Shown here: positions 14,785 to 24,346 of the stretch, piece after piece
How positions within the stretch are numbered: position 1 is the stretch's first letter
Layout: every line of letters starts with the position of its first letter
NCBI GenBank assembly: GCA_025362255.1
Contig: JANYGY010000060.1
Span: 1 to 25,465, forward strand
Reading direction: 5' to 3'
Origin: Planctomycetales bacterium
GTDB taxonomy: Bacteria > Planctomycetota > UBA11346
DNA: 25,465 bases
Notes under the pieces: model-generated
Database searches by the model: none
Told to the model about the DNA's origin: nothing
Seen by the model: the letters and a program-made list of their open reading frames with translations, nothing else
Position numbers and translations under genes: made by a program

Positions 14785-15666
14785 TCACTTCGTCGTCGAG
14801 AGAGGCAACCGCGCGGCGGAAGGCGGGACCCCGGCGATGCGCCGAAACAGCTTATTGAAATAATGCGGATCGCGGATGCCGACGCGGCGCGCGACTTCGC
14901 CCACTGGAACATCAGAGCCGGCGAGCAGCACCCGGGCTTCGTAGATGCGCTGCACCAGGCGATAGCGGGCGATCGTCATCGCGAAGCGACTGCGGAAACA
15001 GGCGGCGAGGTAATTCGGACTGAGGCCGACCGTGTGCGCCAAGGCCGGTACCGTCCACTCGCGCCCCAGGTCGCCGCGCAGCAGTTCCGCCGCTTGGTCG
15101 ACGGCGTGGTCCGAACGCGCCATCAGGGGGATTTGCGCCTGGTCTACGTTTTGGGTTTGAGCGTCAGCGGAAGTCGCCGCCAGCCAGCAGAGCAGCTCAT
15201 GCAAGGCGGCGCCGGCGGCAATCTGGCGCGGATGATCGACCGGTTCATTGCGATCGAACAACAGCGCCACCCGGGCGAAGCGTTCGCGGACATACGCGGC
15301 CCGCGACCCCAGATGTTGAACCATCGGCAGAATCAGGCGCGTTCCGCGCAGGGTCGCCGGCGCAAAGTGGACGCACCAGTGATGACCCGGTGATTCAAGA
15401 TGGTAACGCGTCTGGCTGCCGGCCGGCGAAATCGACAGCATGTCGGGGACCAGGGCATATTCGACGTCATTGAGCTGAAAGCGCGCGCGATAATCGTAGA
15501 GATGGATGGCGACTGATTCCAAGGGGCCGTAGCGGTGCTTGAAGTCCCGATCCGCCAACAGGAAACGCCCGGCGGTGGTCAATCGGGGCAAGGTCCGTGA
15601 CGGCCACGACCAGGACGGCGGCGGCATGGAGAGCGATCGGGCAACGGAAGTGATCAGTGGATTCAT
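14785..15666 (-). CDS. AraC-family transcriptional regulator
   Basis: 293 residues. The N-terminal part is a cupin-like sensor (FQLNDVEYALVPDMLSISPA, then HHWCVHFAP). The C-terminal 100 residues hold both AraC helix-turn-helix units: WTVPALAHTVGLSPNYLAAC with FRSRFAMTIARYRLVQRI, then PVGEVARRVGIRDPHYFNKL with FRRIAGVPPSAAR. It is divergent from the phytanoyl-CoA dioxygenase-family gene, with 95 bp between, so that gene is its most likely target. The N-terminal 35 residues are not obviously conserved, and the true start could be somewhat downstream of 15666. Confidence 0.93.
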   Translation of the reverse strand: MNPLITSVARSLSMPPPSWSWPSRTLPRLTTAGRFLLADRDFKHRYGPLESVAIHLYDYRARFQLNDVEYALVPDMLSISPAGSQTRYHLESPGHHWCVHFAPATLRGTRLILPMVQHLGSRAAYVRERFARVALLFDRNEPVDHPRQIAAGAALHELLCWLAATSADAQTQNVDQAQIPLMARSDHAVDQAAELLRGDLGREWTVPALAHTVGLSPNYLAACFRSRFAMTIARYRLVQRIYEARVLLAGSDVPVGEVARRVGIRDPHYFNKLFRRIAGVPPSAARLPLSTTK

Positions 15667-15761
15667 ACCAAGGTTTCGTGGATATCAGCCTGCTGTGGTC
15701 CAGCGGGGATGGAATACGCTCTCGTGTATCGACCCAAGCGTGCAACCAAGCGGAGCGACTC
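15667..15761. promoter_or_regulatory. Divergent promoter region between an AraC gene and a PhyH gene
   Basis: This 95-bp gap must hold the promoters of both divergent genes. Two direct CCAAGCG copies (15734-15740 and 15746-15752) sit 12 bp apart, just before the ribosome-binding GGAG of the dioxygenase gene. AraC proteins often bind direct repeats, but I see no confident promoter boxes. Confidence 0.3.
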
Positions 15762-16559
15762 ATGACCACATCCACCTCTGGCGCCCTCAAACCTGAAACC
15801 CCGGCGGATATGCGGGCCTTCTATGAGGAAAACGGTTATGTGATCGCCCGTCAGGCAATCGACCCAGCGACGGTGCGCAATTTGACCACCGATTTCGATC
15901 GGGTGGTTCAGAGGCTCGACAGCACCGGTGAAAACGCCAATGCCCGCTGGGATTATTCGACCACCGACGAACTCGACACCGCGCGCGACACGGTGATCAT
16001 CCATACCCATCAGATCCAGAAATATTCAGGTGTCTGGGCGCGTTTCTGCTTTGATGAACGATTCCTCGATCTCACGGCGCAGCTGCTCGGGCAGGATATC
16101 ATCCTCCATCACTCGAAATTGTTCCTCAAACCTGCCGGACGCGGCTCGCCCTTCCCGCCGCATCAGGATTTCGGGTACTTTCCGTCCAACGCCCACACCA
16201 TGCTGGCCGCGGTCGTCTACCTGACCCCGAGCGATGAGAGCAACGGCTGCGTGCGGGTGTGGCCGGGCAGCCACAAGCTCGGTCCGATCGCAGACAATCA
16301 GGGAGGCAACAAGGACGTCGTGGCCCGTTTCCCATTCGCCGATTCGGTGCCCGCCATCTGCCAACCGGGCGACATCCTCTTCTTCAGTTACCTCACGGTT
16401 CACGGCTCGCTCGCCAATCGCGGCAACCAAGCGCGTAAATCCGTGCTTTTCCAGATGCATGCGGGGGATGATTCATCGGATTCTGGTCATCCGAATTCGA
16501 ATCTCGTCCTGCGCGGCTGGAATCAGCACATGACCCGAGAACGAGCCGCCTGTTCCTGA
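15762..16559 (+). CDS. Phytanoyl-CoA dioxygenase (PhyH) family protein
   Basis: 265 residues, a usual length for bacterial PhyH-family Fe(II)/2-oxoglutarate oxygenases. The iron site is visible: H134 and D136 in PPHQDFGYF, and H214 in LTVHGSLANRG. R225 is a fitting 2-oxoglutarate ligand. The N-terminal FYEENGYVIARQAID segment is also typical. These enzymes hydroxylate very varied small molecules, so the substrate is not predictable. The ATG at 15762 has GGAG seven bases upstream; an upstream frame extension to 15657 is rejected because it covers the promoter region. Regulation by the divergent AraC protein is inferred from position. A MOSC-domain gene follows after 19 bp in the same direction. 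Confidence 0.94.
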   Translation: MTTSTSGALKPETPADMRAFYEENGYVIARQAIDPATVRNLTTDFDRVVQRLDSTGENANARWDYSTTDELDTARDTVIIHTHQIQKYSGVWARFCFDERFLDLTAQLLGQDIILHHSKLFLKPAGRGSPFPPHQDFGYFPSNAHTMLAAVVYLTPSDESNGCVRVWPGSHKLGPIADNQGGNKDVVARFPFADSVPAICQPGDILFFSYLTVHGSLANRGNQARKSVLFQMHAGDDSSDSGHPNSNLVLRGWNQHMTRERAACS

Positions 16560-16578
16560 AACCGCCCAGGCCTGGAAC

Positions 16579-17061
16579 ATGTCCGCCATGCCTGGTGTGC
16601 TCGTCGCGATCAATGTCTCTCTTGGCGGAGTGCCGAAACTGCCGGTGCCCAGCGCCGAGATCACCCCTGCGGGGGTGGCCGGTGATCGGCAGAAGGACCG
16701 CACGTGGCACGGTGGGCCGGATCGCGTGGTGTCGGTGCTCGCAATGGCGGTGATCCGCGAATTCCAGGCTGCCGGCCACCCGCTGACCCCAGGCTCGACC
16801 GGTGAGAACCTGACCATCGATGGCTTCGCAGCCGAAGACCTGGTTCCGGGAGTCCGTCTGCGCATCGGCGCCGATCCGGCGACCGCGGTGGAACTCGAGC
16901 TGATCATTTGGCTGACGCCCTGCTCAAAGATCGGCAGCAGTTTCCTGGGGCGGAAATTCGGCGTGTTCAAACACGACCATAATCCCTGCCGCTCGCGCAT
17001 CGGCGCGCGGGTGTTGCGCGCGGGCACGGTGCACGCGGGCGATCCGGTTGAACGACTCTAG
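16579..17061 (+). CDS. MOSC-domain protein
   Basis: 160 residues forming a single MOSC domain. Its landmarks are GVAGDRQKDRTWHGGPDRVV, GSTGENLTIDG and a late cysteine in LTPCSKIG. MOSC domains occur in molybdenum-cofactor sulfurases and in YiiM-type proteins, where the cysteine takes part in sulfur or N-hydroxyl chemistry. The stand-alone form here resembles the YiiM type in size, and the exact reaction is unknown. It may share a transcript with the PhyH gene 19 bp upstream. The mcsA gene starts 92 bp downstream. A second ATG three codons in is an alternative start. Confidence 0.9.
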   Translation: MSAMPGVLVAINVSLGGVPKLPVPSAEITPAGVAGDRQKDRTWHGGPDRVVSVLAMAVIREFQAAGHPLTPGSTGENLTIDGFAAEDLVPGVRLRIGADPATAVELELIIWLTPCSKIGSSFLGRKFGVFKHDHNPCRSRIGARVLRAGTVHAGDPVERL

Positions 17062-17153
17062 CAATTTCCAGGCTTGATCCGTTCACGACCAGGAGGCTTC
17101 TGCCCAATGGCGGTCGGCTTGTTGCCTGTCGTCAGCAACGTATCCTTGGCCGT

Positions 17154-17729
17154 ATGCCCAACCCGTGCCAGCTGTGCCCGTCGCCGCACGCCACGGTGCA
17201 TCTTACCGAATTCTCGCCCACCGGCGGTCGTCTCGAGCTGCATGTGTGCCGCGATTGCGTGGCGCGGCTCGGGTTGGTGCTCGATCATCCGCCGCCGTTG
17301 GCCTCGCTGCTGGTCCAGGCCCAGGCACTGGCTCAGGTCGGTGAGGATCTTGAAAGCGTCGTGGTGCCGAATGCCGGTGAGGCCTGCCCGCAGTGCGGCC
17401 TCGAATTTTCCGCGTATGTGCAAAGCAACCTGTTTGGCTGCGGGGAATGCTATCAAGCATTTGCGCCGCAAGTCGCCGAGCTGGTGCAGCGATATCATGG
17501 AGCGGTGCGCCATGGCGGCAGATTGCCGGCGGGAATTGCCGGGCTTTCTTCACCCGCCTCGCCTGAAACTGTCACTCCTTCGCCCGCTACCATCAAGCGG
17601 CGCAAGTCGGCCACCCGCGCGACGCTCACGACGGCGTTGAGCGAGGCGATCGCGCGCGAGCAATTCGAGCGCGCGGCGGCGCTGCGCGATCAGCTCGCTT
17701 CGTTGGATGCAGAGTCCGGGACCATCTGA
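17154..17729 (+). CDS. mcsA: McsA, zinc-binding activator of protein-arginine kinase
   Basis: 191 residues. Four CxxC pairs (C5/C8, C32/C35, C78/C81, C96/C99) form two zinc-binding units, followed by a UVR motif near residues 155-188 (LSEAIAREQFERAAALRDQL). McsA binds and activates the arginine kinase McsB, which marks damaged proteins for ClpC-ClpP degradation. The linker between the zinc part and the UVR motif is Ser/Pro-rich. The stop codon is two bases from the mcsB start, and clpC follows, so the whole module is kept. In Bacillus the operon starts with the repressor gene ctsR; here the gene before is a MOSC gene, so regulation must differ or be located elsewhere. Confidence 0.93.
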   Translation: MPNPCQLCPSPHATVHLTEFSPTGGRLELHVCRDCVARLGLVLDHPPPLASLLVQAQALAQVGEDLESVVVPNAGEACPQCGLEFSAYVQSNLFGCGECYQAFAPQVAELVQRYHGAVRHGGRLPAGIAGLSSPASPETVTPSPATIKRRKSATRATLTTALSEAIAREQFERAAALRDQLASLDAESGTI

Positions 17730-17731
17730 GG

Positions 17732-18904
17732 ATGCGCACGGTCGCGGATATTGTCAGCTCTGATTGCTCGTGGCTGAAGAGCCCGGGCGCCCACCGGGGC
17801 GTGGTCATTTCCAGCCGCATCCGCCTCGCACGCGGCTGGGCGGCGTATGCTTTTCACCGGAAATTATCGCGTAAACGCCAACAAGAGCTGACCGATCGGT
17901 TGATGGAGCACGTGGCCGCGGCGATGCCCGCCAGCGGCTCGGCGTGGCAGATGCAGGCCCTGACCCCGATCGAGCGTCAAGCCCTGGTCGAGCGCCAGAT
18001 CATCTCGCGCGATCTCGCCGCCGCCAAAAGGCCGGGTGGCGTTTTCATCGCCGAGTTGACGGCGCCCACCGGTTCGCCTGCTCAACTGCTGGCGGCGATG
18101 GTCAACGAAGAGGACCACCTGCGCCTGCAAGTGATCGGCGCGGGCCTGTGCCTGCCTGAACTGCTCGCCACGGCGGTGGCGATCGATCAGGCTCTGGAAA
18201 GTCGCGTCGAATGGGCGGTGCATCCGCAACTCGGCTATCTCACCGCCTGCCACACCAATCTCGGCACCGGATTGCGCGCCTCGGTGATGCTGCATCTGCC
18301 GGCCCTGGCCGAGACCGGAGAACTCAAAGCCGTGCTGCGCGCGTTGGGCAAACTCCATCTCGCGGTGCGCGGCGGGCATGGCGAAGGGACCGAGCCGGCC
18401 GGACACACCTTCCAGATCAGCAATGCGCGCACCCTCGGTGCCACTGAAAACGCCTATGTCACGGCGATCAACGCGGCGGTCGAACGGGTGATCGCCGCCG
18501 AGCAGGTCGCCCGCGCGGTGCTTCTCGACCAGGGTCGTTCGCGGCTTGAGGACAAGGTTTTTCGCGCCTGGGGCCTGCTCAGCCAAGCGCGCAGCCTGAC
18601 CGCCGAGGAACTGGCTGAGCACCTCAGCTGGTTGCGACTGGGTGTGGCACTGGATGTGCTTGGCGACAAGGAGTGGGTCGTTGCGACCGATTCAAGAACG
18701 GCCTCTGCCAGCATTACGGCCAGCACTACAGCCAGCACCCCTGCCAGCACTACAGCGGCAACGCACCGCTGGCAGACGCTCGATCGTCTGGCGGTCCAGG
18801 GTCAGCCTGCGCATGTGCAGCTGCTCAACGGGCCGGACGAGCGGGAGCCCGCTGACCGCGACCGCCTGCGCGCCGACCTCGTGCGTCGACTGCTGAATAA
18901 CTGA
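17732..18904 (+). CDS. mcsB: McsB, protein-arginine kinase
   Basis: 390 residues, slightly longer than the usual 350-365. Phosphagen-kinase hallmarks are present: SSRIRLAR (27-34), NEEDH with the catalytic glutamates (125-129), and the nucleotide/catalytic-cysteine segment TACHTNLGTG with C173, where most relatives have CPTNLGTG. GHGEGTEPAGHTFQISNART completes the kinase core. RDRLRA at 376-381 fits the RDxxRA allosteric phospho-arginine pocket motif. McsB phosphorylates arginines on misfolded proteins, and phospho-arginine is the ClpC-ClpP degradation signal. Extra length comes from an Ala/Ser/Thr-rich insert near residues 320-345, encoded by a 12-bp tandem repeat. Spacing of two bases from mcsA implies co-translation. 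Confidence 0.95.
   Translation: MRTVADIVSSDCSWLKSPGAHRGVVISSRIRLARGWAAYAFHRKLSRKRQQELTDRLMEHVAAAMPASGSAWQMQALTPIERQALVERQIISRDLAAAKRPGGVFIAELTAPTGSPAQLLAAMVNEEDHLRLQVIGAGLCLPELLATAVAIDQALESRVEWAVHPQLGYLTACHTNLGTGLRASVMLHLPALAETGELKAVLRALGKLHLAVRGGHGEGTEPAGHTFQISNARTLGATENAYVTAINAAVERVIAAEQVARAVLLDQGRSRLEDKVFRAWGLLSQARSLTAEELAEHLSWLRLGVALDVLGDKEWVVATDSRTASASITASTTASTPASTTAATHRWQTLDRLAVQGQPAHVQLLNGPDEREPADRDRLRADLVRRLLNN
18707..18754 (+). repeat. In-frame 12-bp minisatellite in mcsB (four units)
   Basis: Four consecutive 12-bp units of the GCCAGCACTACA type (18707, 18719, 18731 and 18743) encode ASIT-ASTT-ASTP-ASTT, residues 326-341 of McsB. As 12 is a multiple of three, gain or loss of units would keep the frame and change only the linker length between the kinase core and the C-terminal part with the phospho-arginine pocket motif. 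Confidence 0.9.
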
Positions 18905-18959
18905 CGCTCTTTTCACCGTCGATACTTTTTGTTTTTTGCCAAACCGCCCCGGGATAGCC

Positions 18960-21527
<2,568 letters not shown>

Positions 21528-21535
21528 CCCGGCGG

Positions 21536-21808
21536 CTATTTTAAGGCTGCCTGATTTAAAGCTGCCTGAGCTTTTTTCTCGGGCACCGGATCCCAGCCGC
21601 TGCCGCCCCACGGGTGGCAGCGGCAGATCCGGCGGGTGCCTAGCCACACGCCGCGCAGCGGGCCGTGGATGGTGATGGCGTCCACCGCGTACTCGCTGCA
21701 TGTCGGCAGATAACGACAGGCGGGCGGCAAGACTGGTGAAATCCGGCGTTTATAAAAACGCAGGAGTGCGATCAGTCCGGCGCTGATCCGGGCAGCGAAT
21801 GCCTTCAC
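21536..21808 (-). CDS. yidD: YidD, membrane-protein insertion efficiency factor
   Basis: 90 residues. The N-terminal amphipathic helix (LIALLRFYKRRISP) is followed by the family signature RYLPTCSEYAVDAITIHG, then GTRRICRCHPWGGSGWDPVP with the conserved cysteines. YidD helps YidC insert inner-membrane proteins and usually lies between rnpA and yidC, as the coupling to rnpA here suggests. The GTG start overlaps the rnpA TGA (GTGA). The C-terminus ends in a short duplicated stretch, QAALNQAALK, from a 15-bp direct repeat at about 21541-21569 that also holds a terminator-like hairpin facing the convergent clpC. yidC is not in the window. Confidence 0.95.
   Translation of the reverse strand: MKAFAARISAGLIALLRFYKRRISPVLPPACRYLPTCSEYAVDAITIHGPLRGVWLGTRRICRCHPWGGSGWDPVPEKKAQAALNQAALK
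21558..21577 (+). terminator. Possible terminator for clpC inside the end of yidD
   Basis: AAAGCT (21558-21563) can pair with AGCTTT (21569-21574) across a five-base loop, and T residues run to 21577. It lies 30 bp past the clpC stop but within the last codons of the convergent yidD gene. The stem is short and A+T-rich, so efficiency would be modest. Confidence 0.35.
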
Positions 21809-22233
21809 CGCCGGCGACCACCACGCTGGCCGGGCTGAGCGGTGGTCGTCAGTGCCTTGGTCACCAGGCCGGAAACCTCTTCATCGAGACGCGCGTGGCA
21901 GTCCTCGGGCGGATCGTTGCGCAGCAGCACCACGCAATCGTGGCCGATCAAGGTCGCCTTCAGCCGAGTGCGGAACAATTCGCGCAACCAGCGCTTGAGC
22001 TGATGGCGACGCACGGCGGTCTTCACCGCCTTGGCGCCGATCATCACGCCCAGGCGTCCGGGTTGCGGCCCGCCGCTGCCGCTGCGCCGCGGGCGGGGCA
22101 TCAACAAAACCACGGTATGCCGACCGGCGGCCTTTTGCTGACGATGGAAAATTCGGCCATAATCACGGTTGCTATGCAAGCGGTGCTCGGGTCCAAATGC
22201 GCAGTCGACCGCCGGGTTGTGTTCAGACTTCAC
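21805..22233 (-). CDS. rnpA: Ribonuclease P protein component
   Basis: 142 residues. The protein subunit of RNase P helps the catalytic RNA process tRNA 5' ends. Family features are HRLHSNRDYGRIF at the N-terminal side, RLGVMIGAKAVKTAVRRHQ and LKRWLRELFR, the long RNA-binding helix. The normally near-invariant RNR of the RNRIKR motif reads RRHQLKR here, which is unusual. The call is supported by position directly before yidD with a four-base overlap. The GTG start at 22233 gives about 15 residues before the conserved part. rpmH, which normally lies just upstream, is missing: the divergent FHA gene occupies that place. Confidence 0.87.
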   Translation of the reverse strand: MKSEHNPAVDCAFGPEHRLHSNRDYGRIFHRQQKAAGRHTVVLLMPRPRRSGSGGPQPGRLGVMIGAKAVKTAVRRHQLKRWLRELFRTRLKATLIGHDCVVLLRNDPPEDCHARLDEEVSGLVTKALTTTAQPGQRGGRRR

Positions 22234-22284
22234 GCCACTACACCTACCGCTGGTCGTGCGTCACGGAAGCTAAACGGAGTCTCC

Positions 22285-22725
22285 ATGCCTGAGACGGATC
22301 AAGTTGCAGTCCTCCTTGGAACCACCGGCATGGCCGATGGTGAGATCTTCGTGCTTCCCGAAGGCGTCGAGGTCATCATCGGCCGCAGCCGCGGGTGCGC
22401 GGTGAGTCTGCGCCGGGCGAACAACTACCTGCGCGCGTCGCCGGTGGTGCGCGACAATGATCACGACTTCAACACTGTCAGCCGCCGTCACGTCCGTCTC
22501 TTCGTCGCCACCGGCAAAGCCGATATCGAAGACCTTTCCTCCAACGGCACGTTCATCGGTGGCGAAGCTCTCACCGGGCGGACCACGGTTGATCTGAATG
22601 TCGGCCCCTGCTCGTTGCGCCTGGGCACCCGCGAACGCTTCGACCTGATGTTGATGCCAATCGATGATCCGCGCATCGCGGGCCATGAACCAGTCCGCGC
22701 CGAACAACCGGGCGCTGAAGATTAA
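22285..22725 (+). CDS. Small FHA-domain protein
   Basis: 146 residues that are essentially one forkhead-associated domain, which binds phospho-threonine peptides. GRS at 33-35, SRRH at 66-69 and SSNGTFIGG at 85-93 are the phosphopeptide-binding loops. The spacing from GRS to SRRH is about 15 residues longer than usual, owing to an insert around NNYLRASPVVRDNDHD. GGAG lies five bases before the ATG. It diverges from rnpA (51-bp gap) and converges with a phosphatase gene five bases away. No Ser/Thr kinase is in the window, so its partner is unknown. A long frame upstream of the ATG is only the shadow of rnpA. Confidence 0.9.
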   Translation: MPETDQVAVLLGTTGMADGEIFVLPEGVEVIIGRSRGCAVSLRRANNYLRASPVVRDNDHDFNTVSRRHVRLFVATGKADIEDLSSNGTFIGGEALTGRTTVDLNVGPCSLRLGTRERFDLMLMPIDDPRIAGHEPVRAEQPGAED

Positions 22726-22730
22726 TTTTT

Positions 22731-23573
22731 CTAGATTCGTCCAACACTGGCGATGAGCGGCTGCACCGCTGCCAGTAGTTCAGCGTGCAATGTCGCCGAG
22801 GCCCCCGCGACGATCGAACGGCGCCCGAGAATGCCGTCGGGTTTGTCGAACCAGTCGGTCGCCACCCCGCCCCCGCTGCGCACCAGCAATTCGCCAGCGG
22901 CGGTGTCCCACGGATAGATGCCCATTTCGTAATAGCCATCGAGCCGGCCAACCGCGGTGTACGCCAGATCGAGCGCCGCACTGCCGCTGCGCCGCTGATC
23001 GTCGCAGACTTTCTGGACGGCAAGAAAAACCGCCGCCGCGGCATCCAGCTCGGCCGGAAAGCGAAAGGGCAGCGCGGTGGCGACCACTGCTGCCGACAAC
23101 TGCGCGCAGCCCGAGGTCCACACCCGTTGGCCATTGAGCCACAGGCCGGCGTTGGCCTCGGCGGTGAAGGCCTCGTCGCGCATCGGATCGTAGACGATGC
23201 CGTGACGCGCAGTGAAACCGCCTTTGCCATCAGGCTCGCAAAAAGCGATCGAGACCGCGAACAGCGGAATGCCATGAATGAAGTTGGTCGTGCCGTCGAT
23301 GGGGTCGATGATCCACAGCGGCAGATGCGTCTCGAGCGACGCATGTCCGACCGTTTCAGCCGCGCCCTCTTCGCCGAGGATCTGATGGGTCGGAAACCGC
23401 GCCCGGATCCGCGTGGTGAGGGTCTCTTCGACCAACCGATCGACGTGGCATACGTAATCGCGCGGTCGCTTGGCGACGACATCCTTGCCGCGCAATGACG
23501 AAAAGTGTTCGCGGGCGATCCGCCCACCGGTTTTGGCCAAGTCGATGAGGTCGCCGATCATGGCATGCAGCAT
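22731..23573 (-). CDS. Inositol monophosphatase family protein
   Basis: 280 residues with this start. The Mg-dependent phosphatase signatures are present: GEEGAAE (67-73), WIIDPIDGTTNFIHG (87-101, with D90 and D93 as metal ligands) and WDTAAGELLVRSGGG near residue 217. Family members (SuhB, CysQ-like, histidinol-phosphatase-like) hydrolyse inositol phosphates, 3'-phosphoadenosine phosphates or similar; PIDGTTNF fits the inositol-monophosphatase branch best. The frame continues to 23693 but would overlap the divergent OmpH gene, so ATGs at 23573 or 23561 are preferred; neither has a clear ribosome-binding site. Confidence 0.92.
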   Translation of the reverse strand: MLHAMIGDLIDLAKTGGRIAREHFSSLRGKDVVAKRPRDYVCHVDRLVEETLTTRIRARFPTHQILGEEGAAETVGHASLETHLPLWIIDPIDGTTNFIHGIPLFAVSIAFCEPDGKGGFTARHGIVYDPMRDEAFTAEANAGLWLNGQRVWTSGCAQLSAAVVATALPFRFPAELDAAAAVFLAVQKVCDDQRRSGSAALDLAYTAVGRLDGYYEMGIYPWDTAAGELLVRSGGGVATDWFDKPDGILGRRSIVAGASATLHAELLAAVQPLIASVGRI

Positions 23574-23643
23574 GCGCGCCCCGGCAGACGCGGAAGAAGC
23601 GCGTGACCACGCCAGTCGATCGTCTACTGTTCGCGACCAAATC

Positions 23644-24330
23644 ATGGATCCCCGTATGCGCCGCCTGACCCTGCTGTCTGTCCTGTTGTTCACCGTGTTC
23701 GCTGGCGTTACGCCGGTGGTTCATGCCGCCGAGGCGGGCAAGGTCGCCGCGCCGAAGATCGGCGTGCTGCGGCTCGAAGAGGTCCTGCGCCAGTCGAAGG
23801 CCTACCTCGCGGGTATGGAAGGCTGGAAAAAGGCCGAAGCCGAGGCACGGACCGCGATCGCGGCGATCGACGAGCAGCTCAAACGCCTCGATGGCCAGAT
23901 CCAGGTCATCAATCAGCAGAATGAGAATTACGGCAAATTCCAAGAGGAGATCGAAACCCTCAAGCTCAAGAAGAAGCTCGGCTTTGATCGCGCCCGGGCC
24001 GAGCTTGAACGCCGCCAGGTGAGCTTGGTCAAGGATGCCTATCGCCAGATGCGTGCCGCTTTGACCACCTATTGCCAAGAGCGCGGCATCATGCTCGTGC
24101 ACTTGGCTCCGGATCCGGAACTCGGGTCCCCGAATTTCAACGAGGTGCAGCTTGAGCTGGGCTTGAAATCGGTCCTCTATTTCGATCCGTCGCTCGACAT
24201 CACCGAATCATTTGTGCAATACCTCAACAGCGACGCGGCGGCACAGAAAGCTGAAAAGTCGGCCGACAAGCCGGTTGAAAAACCAACCGCGTCGGAAGCC
24301 AAGCCCGACGCCAAGCCGGCCACCCCCTGA
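23644..24330 (+). CDS. OmpH/Skp-family periplasmic chaperone
   Basis: 228 residues. A signal peptide is clear (RRLTLLSVLLFTVFAG, probable cleavage after VVHA). The mature part begins IGVLRLEEVLRQSKAY, as OmpH/Skp proteins do, then runs as a long charged coiled coil (about residues 60-145), and ends with a Lys/Pro/Ala-rich tail. Skp holds unfolded outer-membrane proteins in the periplasm. The gene stands 16 bp before lpxD, with lpxC next, an envelope cassette seen in many Gram-negative bacteria. The start could be the ATG at 23644 or the one at 23656; both keep the signal peptide. Confidence 0.88.
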   Translation: MDPRMRRLTLLSVLLFTVFAGVTPVVHAAEAGKVAAPKIGVLRLEEVLRQSKAYLAGMEGWKKAEAEARTAIAAIDEQLKRLDGQIQVINQQNENYGKFQEEIETLKLKKKLGFDRARAELERRQVSLVKDAYRQMRAALTTYCQERGIMLVHLAPDPELGSPNFNEVQLELGLKSVLYFDPSLDITESFVQYLNSDAAAQKAEKSADKPVEKPTASEAKPDAKPATP

Positions 24331-24346
24331 AGCGGCGGAGCAGACG

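Noticed and set aside
21799..22284. N-terminal extension of the FHA gene
   Set aside because: It is antisense to rnpA and precedes a good GGAG-ATG start at 22285.
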